A stretch of 41,387 bases of DNA from Terriglobia bacterium (GTDB lineage Bacteria; Acidobacteriota; Terriglobia; Acidiferrales; UBA7541), in assembly GCA_020073705.1 (NCBI GenBank), contig JAIQES010000041.1, forward strand, positions 1 through 41,387, in the 5' to 3' direction. The notes under the pieces are model-generated. The model saw nothing but the letters and a program-made list of their open reading frames with translations, did no database searches and was not told where the DNA came from. Below are positions 1 to 8,741 of this stretch, piece by piece. Within the stretch, counting starts at the first letter, position 1; each line of letters opens with the position of its first letter. Position numbers and translations under genes: made by a program.

Positions 1-2
1 GC

Positions 3-1094
3 GAGAAGATGAGCAAGTCGCGCGGCAACGTGGTGCGGCCGCGCCCCATCGTGAACGTGCTGGGAATTGAGGCGTTGCGGTACTACCTGCTGCGCGAGAT
101 TGTGTTCGGGCAGGACGGCAGCTTTTCCTACGACGCACTGGTCGGCCGTTACAATAGCGATCTGGCAAATGGGCTAGGGAATCTCGCCAGCCGCACGCTC
201 ACCATGATTGACCGATACTTCTGCGGAGAAATTCCGAAGCTGGCGGTGGCACGAGGCGCAGAGGGATATGCGCCAGGCACAGCAGATTTTGCCAGCGTGG
301 CGCTGACGAATATTACTCAGTTGTATGACCGGTTTAGTTTTTCTTTGGCGCTCGAAAGAATATGGGAGGTGCTGGCTGAGATCGACAAGTACCTGACCGT
401 CGAGAAGCCCTGGACGCTAGCCGAGCAGCCGGAAAACCGGGAGCGCCTGGCTAAGGTGCTCTATACGGCGGCAGAAGGTCTGCGAATCATCACGGCACTA
501 GCGCATCCCGTGCTTCCTAAATCGACGGAGAAGATCTGGAGGCAGTTGGGGCAAACCGAGCCTCTAAGCCGTATTCAACTGGACCAGCTCGCCTGGGGAC
601 AGCTCAAACCCGGAACGAAGATCGGCAAACCCGAAGGAATTTTTCCGCGCGTCGAAAAATCCGAAGTGATTGAAAGGATTGAAGCCATGGAGCAGGAAGA
701 GAACAAGGCCGCCGAAGCACTGGCAGCAGCACCCGCCGCAGCAACGCCGGCAGTGGCAGCACCAGCGAAGATTGGAATCGAGGATTTCACGAAGGTCGAG
801 ATGCGCGTCGGACAAGTGAAGTCCGCCGAACGTGTGGCGGGCGCCGACAGGTTGCTGCAATTGCAAGTGGACATCGGCGGCGAGGTCCGGCAAATCGTTG
901 CCGGGATCGCTTTGGCATATAAGGCAGAAGATCTGATCGGTCGCAAGGTCGTGGTAGTGACGAATCTCCAGCCGCGCAAATTGCGCGGCGTGGAATCGAA
1001 TGGCATGATCGTGGCGGCTTCCGCTGGCCCGGATGGGGCCCCCGTGCTTGCCGGATTTCTGGAAGATGTGCCCGTTGGAGCGCGGCTCAAGTAG
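3..1094 (+). CDS. metG: Methionine--tRNA ligase, C-terminal 363 residues (5' end outside window)
   Basis: Charges tRNA-Met with methionine in the cytoplasm. The reading frame is already open at the window edge and starts with EKMSKSRGNVV, the KMSKS loop that stabilises the aminoacyl-adenylate transition state in class I synthetases; the Rossmann fold and HIGH motif lie upstream of the window. The anticodon-binding helical bundle follows (roughly residues 45-215), then an Ala/Pro-rich linker (about 235-255). The last ~105 residues, beginning near IEDFTKVEMRVGQV, are a Trbp111/EMAP-II-like OB fold that binds tRNA non-specifically and dimerises bacterial MetRS. The gene ends with TAG 21 bp before the TatD start, so the two probably form an operon. 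The family call is secure. Confidence 0.96.
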   Translation, partial: EKMSKSRGNVVRPRPIVNVLGIEALRYYLLREIVFGQDGSFSYDALVGRYNSDLANGLGNLASRTLTMIDRYFCGEIPKLAVARGAEGYAPGTADFASVALTNITQLYDRFSFSLALERIWEVLAEIDKYLTVEKPWTLAEQPENRERLAKVLYTAAEGLRIITALAHPVLPKSTEKIWRQLGQTEPLSRIQLDQLAWGQLKPGTKIGKPEGIFPRVEKSEVIERIEAMEQEENKAAEALAAAPAAATPAVAAPAKIGIEDFTKVEMRVGQVKSAERVAGADRLLQLQVDIGGEVRQIVAGIALAYKAEDLIGRKVVVVTNLQPRKLRGVESNGMIVAASAGPDGAPVLAGFLEDVPVGARLK

Positions 1095-1115
1095 CCCCAG
1101 GCTCGTTTCGTGGAT

Positions 1116-1952
1116 ATGTCCGTGGACCTGATCGATTCGCATGCACATGTGGATGTTTCCGACTTCGATGCGGACCGCGATGCAATGCTCGAGCGGGCGC
1201 AATCAGCGGGCGTTGGGACCTTGCTGGCGATCGGAAACGGGCCCGAACTTGAAAAGCTCGGGGCCGCGGTTCCTTATGCCGAGCAGCATGAGTGGATCTA
1301 TGCTTCGGTGGGGATCCATCCGCACGAGGCAAGGCACGCGACCGATGCGCATTACGCGGAACTCAACCGGCTGGCTCAGCATCCGCGCGTGATCGCGTGG
1401 GGCGAAATCGGACTCGACTACCACTACGATCATTCGCCACGGGACGCACAAGCTCAAGTGTTTCGCCGGCAACTCGAGCAAGCGCGTGCTGCAAAGCGGC
1501 CCATCATCATCCACTGCCGGGAGGCATGGCCGGACTGCCTGAAGATACTCGATGAAGACTGGCGGAGTTCAGCGTTGGGCGGGATTTTCCATTGTTTTGG
1601 GGGAACATTAAAAGAAGCACGCCATGGCATGGAAATGGGGTTTCTCGTGTCGTTTGCAGGGAACGTGACTTATCCGAAGGCGCAAAACCTGCGCGACGTG
1701 GCCCGGGAGATTCCCCTCGACCGATTGCTCGTGGAAACGGATTCACCATTTTTGGCGCCCCAGCCCTACCGGGGGCAGCGGAACGAGCCGGCCTATGTCG
1801 CGGAAGTGGCGCAAACCATCGCGAATGTGAGAAACTTGGCAGCGGCCGAGGTTGCCGGGGAGACGGCGGAAAACTTTCGCCGGTTTTTTGGCCTTGGCCA
1901 ATCCAGCGGGCGCAACATGGGACTTCCGGGAGGAGCGCCATCTCACTTCTGA
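1116..1952 (+). CDS. TatD-family metal-dependent DNase
   Basis: A 278-residue TIM-barrel hydrolase of the TatD/YcfH family, metal-dependent 3'-5' exonucleases implicated in DNA repair and RNA turnover. Visible metal-site motifs in order are DSHAHVD at the N terminus, GEIGLDYHYD, IIHCREAW, FHCFGGT and ETDSPFLAP followed by a typical RNEPAYV tail. In-frame starts are GTG 1110, ATG 1116 and GTG 1122; ATG is chosen because the family normally begins a few residues before DSHAH, and no good ribosome-binding site separates them. The gene lies 21 bp after metG, and its last 13 bp overlap the apparent start of the polyprenyl synthase gene. The family is certain; the substrate is not. Confidence 0.93.
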   Translation: MSVDLIDSHAHVDVSDFDADRDAMLERAQSAGVGTLLAIGNGPELEKLGAAVPYAEQHEWIYASVGIHPHEARHATDAHYAELNRLAQHPRVIAWGEIGLDYHYDHSPRDAQAQVFRRQLEQARAAKRPIIIHCREAWPDCLKILDEDWRSSALGGIFHCFGGTLKEARHGMEMGFLVSFAGNVTYPKAQNLRDVAREIPLDRLLVETDSPFLAPQPYRGQRNEPAYVAEVAQTIANVRNLAAAEVAGETAENFRRFFGLGQSSGRNMGLPGGAPSHF

Positions 1953-2923
1953 CGTCGAAGGAAATCTTTGATCTCGTTCGCGAAGACCTGATCAAGGTCG
2001 AGCAGGAACTCACGCTCCAGAACGGTTCGGCCATCGAGCCGGTCGCGGAGATTTCCAGTTACCTGCTGGCCGGGGGCGGTAAACGACTGCGGCCCGCGCT
2101 GCTGCTGCTTTCAGCGGGGTATGCTGGGTATCGTGGAGGAAGTGCGATCCGCCTGGGGGCGGTTGTCGAGCTGATTCACAGCGCAACTCTGATCCACGAT
2201 GATGTGATTGACGGCGCGAATACGCGCCGCGGCCAGCCCTCCTCGAATTCACGCTGGGGCAATCACCGCAGCGTACTGACGGGCGACTGGCTTTACATGC
2301 AGTCGTTTCAAATGGCGCTTACGGAACGCAACTTTAAGATCCTCGATGTTCTGATCGAACTCACCCAAAACATGGTCGAAGGCGAACTGGTCCAGTTGAC
2401 CAAGCTCGGACGAATGGATTTAACCGAACAGGATGCTGTCGAGCTGGCGGCGCGGAAGACGGCTTGTCTGTTCGCCGGCTGCGCCCGGCTGGGCGCCGTC
2501 CTCGGGAACCTGGACGAAGCGGGCGAGCAGGCTATGGCCGACTACGGACACTTCGCAGGGCTAGCGTTCCAGCTTGTAGACGACCTGCTGGACTTTACGG
2601 CGTCCCCTGAGCAGCTGGGCAAGCCGGTGCTGAGCGATCTGAAGGAAGGCAAGGTCACACTGCCGTTGATCTATGCGCTTGAGAGCGCGGGGGCAGAGGG
2701 GCAGCGGCTGGTTCATACCGTACTCGAGGAAAAAGGTTTCGTAAGCGTCCGGCCCGAGCAAATTGCGGCGTTGGTGCAAGAGTCAGATGCACTGGACCGC
2801 ACGCGAAGAGCCGCGCACGACTTTGCCCGGCGCGCAAAGGCCTGCCTGAATGGCAACTCGAATTCGGATTTCGGACGCGCGCTGCTGACCGTCCCGGATT
2901 TCATCCTCGACCGGCATAATTGA
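1940..2923 (+). CDS. Long-chain polyprenyl diphosphate synthase (octaprenyl/heptaprenyl type)
   Basis: Trans-prenyltransferase that elongates farnesyl diphosphate with isopentenyl diphosphate to the side chain of a respiratory quinone. The ~327-residue product has GGGKRLRP (about 45-52), first aspartate-rich motif DDVID (87-91) and second motif DDLLD (214-218). Small residues (Ala-Thr) at positions -5 and -4 before the first motif fit a long-chain product. The start is unusual. The first conserved residues (LLTSKEIFDLV) are reached with no ATG, GTG or TTG nearby; ATC at 1940 is in frame and sits 6 nt after GGGAGG (1928-1933), at ideal spacing. An upstream ATG-frame extension to 1592 is only the shadow of the TatD gene. 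The gene therefore overlaps tatD by 13 bp and is probably translationally coupled. Confidence 0.92.
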   Translation: MSLLTSKEIFDLVREDLIKVEQELTLQNGSAIEPVAEISSYLLAGGGKRLRPALLLLSAGYAGYRGGSAIRLGAVVELIHSATLIHDDVIDGANTRRGQPSSNSRWGNHRSVLTGDWLYMQSFQMALTERNFKILDVLIELTQNMVEGELVQLTKLGRMDLTEQDAVELAARKTACLFAGCARLGAVLGNLDEAGEQAMADYGHFAGLAFQLVDDLLDFTASPEQLGKPVLSDLKEGKVTLPLIYALESAGAEGQRLVHTVLEEKGFVSVRPEQIAALVQESDALDRTRRAAHDFARRAKACLNGNSNSDFGRALLTVPDFILDRHN

Positions 2924-2951
2924 GTTAGGCCCATCGGCTCGGGTTTCCGCT

Positions 2952-3881
2952 ATGTTGCCGTTCAAGCTGATTTACCACCCTCGCTACGACTTGGATCTGG
3001 GACCGCACGTTTTTCCATCACAAAAATTCAAGATGGTCCATGATTCACTGCTGGAAGAAGGGCTGGCTGACGAGAGCGATTTCCTCGAACCGGAGCCTGC
3101 CTCCGACGAAGATGTCCTGCGTGTGCACACGCCGGCGTGGGTGCGGAAGCTACAGACGGATTCCCTCACGTTGAGCGAGCGCATGAAACTCGAGATTCCG
3201 CTCTCGGAAGCGACGGTCAAGGCCTTCTGGCTAGCGGCGGGGGGATCCATCCTTGCGGGACGCCGGGCTCTTCAAGATGGATTCGCCGCAAATCTCAGCG
3301 GTGGATTCCATCATGCGTATCCCGGACAAGGGGAAGGCTTCTGCATGATCCATGACGTGGCGATTGCGATTCGGTCTCTCCAGGCCGGAGGAGCCATCCG
3401 AACGGCGATGGTCGTGGACACCGACGTGCATCATGGCAACGGGACCGCGGCAATTTTCGCGAACGATGCGACTGTTTTTACACTTTCCATCCATCAGGAA
3501 AACAATTATCCAATGCCGAAACCTCCATCGGACGAAGACATAGGGCTCCGAGACGGGACGCGAGACGCCGAATATCTGGACGCTCTGGAAGAGGGCTTGA
3601 TTCATTCTGCCAAGAGAATGACCCCGGACCTGATTTTCTACGTCGCCGGGGCGGACCCATACCGCGAAGACCAGCTGGGAGGTCTGGCGCTGACGATGGA
3701 AGGTCTGCAAAAGCGCGATCGGCTGGTATTCGAACACGCGCGTCACCGAGGGATTCCCGTGGCGTCCACAATGGCGGGCGGGTACGCCAGGCGCGTAGCG
3801 GACACGGTTCAGATTCACGTCAACACGATCGTTGCCGCCCGCGATGTGGCCATGCAGCAGTCTCCGGCCGGCAACCAGTAA
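2952..3881 (+). CDS. Histone-deacetylase-superfamily hydrolase
   Basis: A 309-residue arginase/deacetylase-fold zinc amidohydrolase. Bacterial members remove acetyl groups from small molecules such as acetylpolyamines, or from proteins. The catalytic core is complete: the tandem histidines in GGFHHA (120-121), zinc ligands Asp158 and His160 in DTDVHHGNGT, Asp235 in AGADPY, and the catalytic Tyr in AGGY near residue 280. The overall length and the short N-terminal region resemble class IV/HDAC11-like bacterial proteins more than the longer acetoin-utilisation type. It begins 28 bp after the polyprenyl synthase on the same strand and could be co-transcribed, although no strong Shine-Dalgarno is visible. 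The substrate cannot be told from sequence. Confidence 0.9.
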   Translation: MLPFKLIYHPRYDLDLGPHVFPSQKFKMVHDSLLEEGLADESDFLEPEPASDEDVLRVHTPAWVRKLQTDSLTLSERMKLEIPLSEATVKAFWLAAGGSILAGRRALQDGFAANLSGGFHHAYPGQGEGFCMIHDVAIAIRSLQAGGAIRTAMVVDTDVHHGNGTAAIFANDATVFTLSIHQENNYPMPKPPSDEDIGLRDGTRDAEYLDALEEGLIHSAKRMTPDLIFYVAGADPYREDQLGGLALTMEGLQKRDRLVFEHARHRGIPVASTMAGGYARRVADTVQIHVNTIVAARDVAMQQSPAGNQ

Positions 3882-3997
3882 ATCCAAACTCTTTAGCAAA
3901 CTCAGGAAATCTCAGACATAGCGGTCCGTCAGCGGTTTGCGCAAAATAGATTTATGGAGCAGAGCCGGGGGGCGACCAGGGCATGGCCCCGTAAACT

Positions 3998-5314
3998 TTA
4001 CTTAAAATCCAGCAGGACATCCACCGTGTGCCGATCGGTATTGGACCGGAGCCAGTGGCCGCACTCGGTATAATGAACGGGCATGTCGCCGAAAATGTCC
4101 GGGCTGGGCTTGGCTAGCACCTTGAGGAATCTCTCGAAGTAACCGTTGTCGAACACTTGGCCCGGCGCAAGCTGCCACGCGTGTTGCAGACGTTTTTCCG
4201 CGTCGAGCGAAAGACCGGTAATAATCATTTCCCCCATGCGATATTGGGGGCCTTCTGCAATGCTGACACGGTAAGAAACACGACGGGCAGCGTCGTCAAA
4301 CTCCGGCTGCTCGGTAAGCTTCACATCGAGATACCCATGTTTCCCGTATTCGGATTCGACGTTTTGCCACGCTGCTTCAATTTTTATTCCGTCTGCGACA
4401 TCCCCGGGTCTCAGGCCGGCCACTCCATCAAGGCTGGCGGAAGAAATAGCGACATTGCCCTGCCAGGATGCACCATTCCACAAATACGCCTGTCGGGGTG
4501 AGATGGGTATGAGCACCTCAACATTCGATCCTGCAGGATCATCGGGATTACCGGCCAAGCGGAGCTGCGGCGGGCCGATTTGTGCGTGGAGATACCCCTT
4601 TGAGTCGTACAGCGGCCGCACCTGTTCATCCTCAAAGACTTCAATCGCGAAGCGCGAGTATGGTTGGCTTTTGAGGTCGGAAACCCGGTCTTTGAGCCGC
4701 TCGGAATCGGCTGCGAGAGAGTCGCCGAACTGTAGCGATTGAATCTTGACTACGGGACCTTCCACGCGGAACTGCATGATCATGCCGTCGCCGGCCGGTT
4801 GCGCAATAAGCTGGTGCGTTATAGTGCCCTTTATTTTGTGAGAGGACAGCAGCTTTTCGACCGCGACGGTTATCTCATCCAGCATCGTGCCGCCCTCCGG
4901 CGCCTCCCCAATGAACAACCCTACTTCCTGACGGACTGCGTCGGCAATCTCGCCGTCCGTGAACCATGGGAAATTGTCGAATGAGAGAGGGACAGTGCGG
5001 GCCTCCTGAACCTGGAATTCGAGGGCAATCGTGTCGCCCTTGGAGGAGAACCGATAGTTGACGGTCGAAAACACTCCTAACGCGGCGAGACGGTCCGCGG
5101 CAGCCTGAATCTGCTCCGCGCTGACAACATCGCCGGGCTTAAGCCCGCTGGCGGATACCATCTCGGTCGCAGAGAATTTGCGACTTCCGGTGACGGTAAT
5201 TTCCGCGATCTTGGACGTCTTCGATGGGTTCTGCCCCGGAGACTGCGCATGCACGCGGGGTACAGCGACCAGCGTCAGGACAGCGGCGAGGAGTTGTAGA
5301 AAATGGCGTCCCAC
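3998..5314 (-). CDS. Exported POTRA-repeat protein without a beta-barrel
   Basis: A 438-residue protein with a Sec signal (hydrophobic stretch ending near VHAQS, about residue 24) followed by repeated POTRA-like modules. The clearest repeat is near residues 34-100 (KIAEITVTGSRKF, then GLKPGDVVSAEQIQ), with another near the C terminus (MIITGLSL, QLAPGQVFD). POTRA domains bind client polypeptides in BamA/TamA/FhaC-type outer-membrane machines, but this protein stops after them with no 12-16-strand barrel and no C-terminal aromatic signature. It is probably a periplasmic assembly or scaffold protein. The start is GTG at 5314, preceded only by a weak GAG. It lies 122 bp after glmS on the same strand. 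The domain call is good; the function is inferred. Confidence 0.75.
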   Translation of the reverse strand: MGRHFLQLLAAVLTLVAVPRVHAQSPGQNPSKTSKIAEITVTGSRKFSATEMVSASGLKPGDVVSAEQIQAAADRLAALGVFSTVNYRFSSKGDTIALEFQVQEARTVPLSFDNFPWFTDGEIADAVRQEVGLFIGEAPEGGTMLDEITVAVEKLLSSHKIKGTITHQLIAQPAGDGMIMQFRVEGPVVKIQSLQFGDSLAADSERLKDRVSDLKSQPYSRFAIEVFEDEQVRPLYDSKGYLHAQIGPPQLRLAGNPDDPAGSNVEVLIPISPRQAYLWNGASWQGNVAISSASLDGVAGLRPGDVADGIKIEAAWQNVESEYGKHGYLDVKLTEQPEFDDAARRVSYRVSIAEGPQYRMGEMIITGLSLDAEKRLQHAWQLAPGQVFDNGYFERFLKVLAKPSPDIFGDMPVHYTECGHWLRSNTDRHTVDVLLDFK

Positions 5315-5436
5315 AACAGTCTCATTCTACGCGAGGACGCTCAATTGGTGAAATGGATGCGCGGGCCGGAGCTTTCTGCCTGCACACCAGTGCGGGATGC
5401 AGACCTCGCGGAGATGATCGCGCGTGATGCCAGGAA

Positions 5437-7302
5437 TTATTCCACGGTAACGGATTTGGCAAGGTTGCGCGGCTGGTCCACGTCGCAACCGCGGCGCACG
5501 GCAATGTGGTAGGCAAGCAACTGCAAGGGGATGACTTCAAGCAGCGGCGCGAGCATCTCGATTGTGGGTGGAACGACGATGACGTGATCGGACGCCTCGC
5601 GCGCCAAGTGATCGCCTTCGGTAACCACAGAAATGACGATGCCGTCGCGCGCCTTGACTTCCTTGATATTCGAAACGCTCTTCTCATAGCGCGTCATGGA
5701 TTCCGGATCGCTATCGTCCCGCGTAGCAAGCATGACGACGGGAAGATTCTCATCGATTAGCGCGTTGGGCCCGTGCTTCATCTCGCCGGCTGGATAGCCC
5801 TCAGCATGGATGTAAGAAATCTCCTTCATCTTCAGAGCACCCTCGAGAGCGATGGGGAAATGGATGCCCCGTCCGAGAAAAAGGAAATTAGTATGGCGGA
5901 AGAACTGCCGGGCGAGGCCTTCATAAATACTCGTTTCATCGGCCTGAAGAACTGTTTCCATCTTGTGCGGCACGCGCATGAACTCCTGAAGGAGCATCTT
6001 GGCGCGGTCCTCGGTGAGCGTGCCGCGCACCTGGCCCAGATACAATGCCACCAGCATGAGGGCCGTCAACTGCCCGGTAAACGCCTTGGTGGAGGCTACG
6101 CCGATTTCCGGCCCGGCGTGCGTCAGAATCGTTCCCGCCGCCTCGCGTGTGATCATCGAGCCAAACACGTTGCAAATGGCAAGTGTTTTCGAACCTTTGT
6201 GTTTGGCCTCGCGCTGCGCGGCAAGAGTGTCCGCCGTCTCGCCGGACTGGCTGATGCAAATCGTCAGCGTTTTCGAGTCGATGATCGGGTCGCGATATCG
6301 GAATTCGCTGCCGTAGTCCACTTCGACAGGGACTTTCGCCAGGCGCTCAATCATGAACTTGCCGATCTGCCCGGCGTGCCAGCTCGTGCCGCAAGCGACA
6401 ATCTTGATGTTGGTGAAATTGGTGAATTCTTGCCCGGAAATGTCCATCTTGTCGAGGAACACCTTGCCGGAATCGAGCGACATGCTGGCAAGCAGGGTGT
6501 CACGAACGGCGCGGGGCTGTTCGAAGATTTCCTTTTGCATGAAATGCTTGTAGCCGCCCTTTTCCGCCATGATGGGGTCCCAGGAGATATGCTGCACGGT
6601 TCGCTCGAGGGTATTGCCGTCGAGATCCATGACGCGGACGCCTTGTGGGGTCAGCACCGCAATGTCGCCGTCAGCCAGGAAGAACATGTCCCGTGTGTGG
6701 GCAAGGATCGCCGGAATGTCGCTGGCGACAAAATACTCGTTCTGGCCCAGGCCGATAACCGATGGCGGGCCGTTTCTCGCAGCCACGATCTTGTTCGGGT
6801 CTGCTGAGGAAAGAATGGCCAATGAATAGACGCCGGTGAGCTGCTTCACCGCCTTCCTCACGGCGTCTTCGAGCGGGCCGCCGCCCACCATGTGCTTTTC
6901 CACCAAGTGAGCGATGATTTCGGTATCTGTTTCCGTGACGAACTTGTGGCCCTCTTTTTCAAGCTCTTGCTTTAGCTCGACGTAATTCTCCACGATGCCG
7001 TTATGGACAACGACGATCTGGCCGGTGCAGTCACGATGAGGATGCGCATTCTCTTCGGTCGGACGGCCGTGCGTGGCCCAGCGCGTGTGGCCGATACCAT
7101 ACGAGCCGTCAATCGGGGATTGCCGGATTACTTCTTCCAGGTTGTGAAGTTTCCCCGGAGCGCGGCGAATCTCGACCTTTCCGTTCTGGGAAACGACAGC
7201 TATACCGGCGGAATCATAGCCGCGATATTCGAGGCGCCTCAGGCCGCCGAGGATGAGGGGAACGACTTTCTTGGGGCCGATATATCCGACGATTCCGCAC
7301 AC
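5437..7302 (-). CDS. glmS: Glutamine--fructose-6-phosphate aminotransferase (isomerizing)
   Basis: First committed enzyme of UDP-GlcNAc synthesis, making glucosamine-6-phosphate from fructose-6-phosphate and glutamine. The 621 residues match the family length. The protein begins MCGIVGYIG, so Cys2 is the N-terminal nucleophile of the glutaminase domain after Met removal. Two SIS isomerase domains follow ([17 protein letters not shown], then [21 protein letters not shown]), and the C terminus is [11 protein letters not shown] as expected. The start codon is GTG at 7302 with GGAGAG about 8 nt upstream. No glmS ribozyme core was recognised in the 142-bp leader, consistent with a non-Firmicute host. 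Confidence 0.98.
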   Translation of the reverse strand: MCGIVGYIGPKKVVPLILGGLRRLEYRGYDSAGIAVVSQNGKVEIRRAPGKLHNLEEVIRQSPIDGSYGIGHTRWATHGRPTEENAHPHRDCTGQIVVVHNGIVENYVELKQELEKEGHKFVTETDTEIIAHLVEKHMVGGGPLEDAVRKAVKQLTGVYSLAILSSADPNKIVAARNGPPSVIGLGQNEYFVASDIPAILAHTRDMFFLADGDIAVLTPQGVRVMDLDGNTLERTVQHISWDPIMAEKGGYKHFMQKEIFEQPRAVRDTLLASMSLDSGKVFLDKMDISGQEFTNFTNIKIVACGTSWHAGQIGKFMIERLAKVPVEVDYGSEFRYRDPIIDSKTLTICISQSGETADTLAAQREAKHKGSKTLAICNVFGSMITREAAGTILTHAGPEIGVASTKAFTGQLTALMLVALYLGQVRGTLTEDRAKMLLQEFMRVPHKMETVLQADETSIYEGLARQFFRHTNFLFLGRGIHFPIALEGALKMKEISYIHAEGYPAGEMKHGPNALIDENLPVVMLATRDDSDPESMTRYEKSVSNIKEVKARDGIVISVVTEGDHLAREASDHVIVVPPTIEMLAPLLEVIPLQLLAYHIAVRRGCDVDQPRNLAKSVTVE

Positions 7303-7444
7303 AGTTTTCTCTCCGAACCTTCGAGCTAGGCATCAGACAGGGAAGCCCGCAGGGAAAAGATTAGCACAATGGAATTGAAGATTCGGCTTAGCAAGGCGCT
7401 ATGTTTCCTGGAATTAACAATCCAGGCATTGCGGACGCAGATCG

Positions 7445-7696
7445 CTAATCGACGATTTCGTAGCGAAATTCTTCGATGACCGGGTTGGTCAGGACCTCAC
7501 GCGACAAGCGTTCGACGAGATTTTCGGCGGCCTCGCGTGTGGTGAGATCCAGGTCCAGGACAAAGAATTTGCCTTGACGGACCTCTCGGACGTTGTGGAA
7601 GCCCAAGGAAGACAGTGCGTGCTGAATCGCCTGTCCCTGCGGATCCAAAACCGTGCGTTTCGGCATTACCCAGACATGAGCTTTCATCGCAGGCAT
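7445..7696 (-). CDS. purS: Phosphoribosylformylglycinamidine synthase subunit PurS
   Basis: Small subunit of the three-part FGAM synthase (PurS-PurQ-PurL) in de novo purine synthesis; it bridges the glutaminase and synthetase subunits. The 83-residue product has the typical VWVMPKRTVLDPQGQAI opening, GFHNVREVRQGKF middle and LLTNPVIEE-like end. Two starts are possible, ATG 7696 and ATG 7687 (MKAHVWV, the commoner family N terminus). ATG 7696 overlaps the TAA of the upstream deaminase by one base (TAATG), suggesting translational coupling of two purine genes. purQ and purL are not nearby in this window. Confidence 0.93.
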   Translation of the reverse strand: MPAMKAHVWVMPKRTVLDPQGQAIQHALSSLGFHNVREVRQGKFFVLDLDLTTREAAENLVERLSREVLTNPVIEEFRYEIVD

Positions 7697-8730
7697 TATA
7701 CCAAGCCGAGCGCCGCTCTGCCGGAGTGAAATGCTTTCAAAAGAGCGTTCTTCTCCTGAATCGGGAGAAACGCATGCTGGAAGCTCGCCTCCGCAATATG
7801 GACAAGCTCAACGGGCGTGAGACCCATGCGATGGGCCTGGAGGTACTCGGTGCTGAGCGTAGTTTCAAACATCGCGGGATCATCACTTGATAGTGTGACC
7901 GGGAGGCCGCGACGAAAGAAGGATGCCAGAGGGTGCTGCTGGTATCCAGCGCTGTCGCGGCCAAGCTGTCGAGCGAGAGCTCCGGTGCGGAGGTTGCTGG
8001 TAAGGCAGACCTCCAGAGGTATGCCGCGTGCCGCCAGGAAATCCATCGTGCGCTCGTCCCGCATGACGCCGATCCCGTGACCGATGCGTTCCGCGCCGAG
8101 AATTTCGACGGCGTCTCGAACAGACTCAGGCCCGCCGATTTCTCCGGCGTGAATGAGGCGATGCAGGCCCTGGCTCGCCGCGTATTCATAAACGTGGCGA
8201 AGTTCCCTTGCGGGAAGCGCGAGTTCATCGCCACCAACCCCGAAAGCGACAATATCCGGCGAGCGCAATTGAGCCGCGATCTGTGCAACTTCCGCCGCAG
8301 CGTTCGCGCCCCACTGGCGGACGGCATCAAAAATCCATGCCAGACGGACACCCGGAACCTGCGAGGCAGCTTCCCGGAGCGCGGAAAAGTTGGCTTCGGG
8401 GTCTTGCTTACGCCGAAACATGATGCCAATCGAAACAGTGACCTCCGCATACAGGACGTTCTGCCGTCGCAGCGATTCGGCGAAACGCCGCGCAATCAAG
8501 GCGTAATCAGCGGGTCCGCGAAGCAAGGACGTCACCCATTTGAAAGCCTCGATGAATTGCAGAAAGTCACCCGGAGCGTAGCATGCGGCAGCCTTTTCGA
8601 CGGTGAGCGAAACGCCGTGCCGCGCCGCAAGTTCGACGACCGTCGATGGCTCGATCGAACCTTCCAAATGCACGTGTAGTTCGGCTTTCGGCAGGGCCGT
8701 GAGGAGATGTTTGAGGGAGGGTGTGTTCAC
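7696..8730 (-). CDS. Adenosine deaminase-family enzyme
   Basis: A 344-residue zinc-dependent TIM-barrel deaminase that hydrolyses the 6-amino group of adenosine or a related purine. Motifs visible in order are LPKAELHVHLEGS (zinc HxH pair), HAGEIGGPESV (His plus catalytic Glu), RIGHGIGV and LSSDDPAMF (zinc Asp). The start is taken as GTG 8730 (VNTPSLKHLLTALPKAE); the open frame continues 17 codons further but into the neighbouring gene. It overlaps purS by one base, so a purine-salvage/biosynthesis pairing is likely. Adenosine, adenine and other aminopurines cannot be separated by these motifs alone. Confidence 0.9.
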   Translation of the reverse strand: MNTPSLKHLLTALPKAELHVHLEGSIEPSTVVELAARHGVSLTVEKAAACYAPGDFLQFIEAFKWVTSLLRGPADYALIARRFAESLRRQNVLYAEVTVSIGIMFRRKQDPEANFSALREAASQVPGVRLAWIFDAVRQWGANAAAEVAQIAAQLRSPDIVAFGVGGDELALPARELRHVYEYAASQGLHRLIHAGEIGGPESVRDAVEILGAERIGHGIGVMRDERTMDFLAARGIPLEVCLTSNLRTGALARQLGRDSAGYQQHPLASFFRRGLPVTLSSDDPAMFETTLSTEYLQAHRMGLTPVELVHIAEASFQHAFLPIQEKNALLKAFHSGRAALGLV

Positions 8731-8741
8731 GGTCGCGGCGA

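Noticed and set aside
1592-1939. A conventional ATG far upstream giving a 443-residue polyprenyl synthase
   Set aside because: The extra 116 residues overlap the TatD gene in another frame, are Arg/Gly/Pro-rich and unlike any prenyl synthase N terminus.
5773-6807. A 344-codon plus-strand open frame
   Set aside because: It lies wholly antisense to glmS, a certain gene, and its product has the His/Arg/Gly-rich composition of a GC-rich shadow frame.
7303-7444. A glmS ribozyme or riboswitch in the glmS leader
   Set aside because: No conserved glmS ribozyme core or other known riboswitch core was visible in the 142-bp leader.
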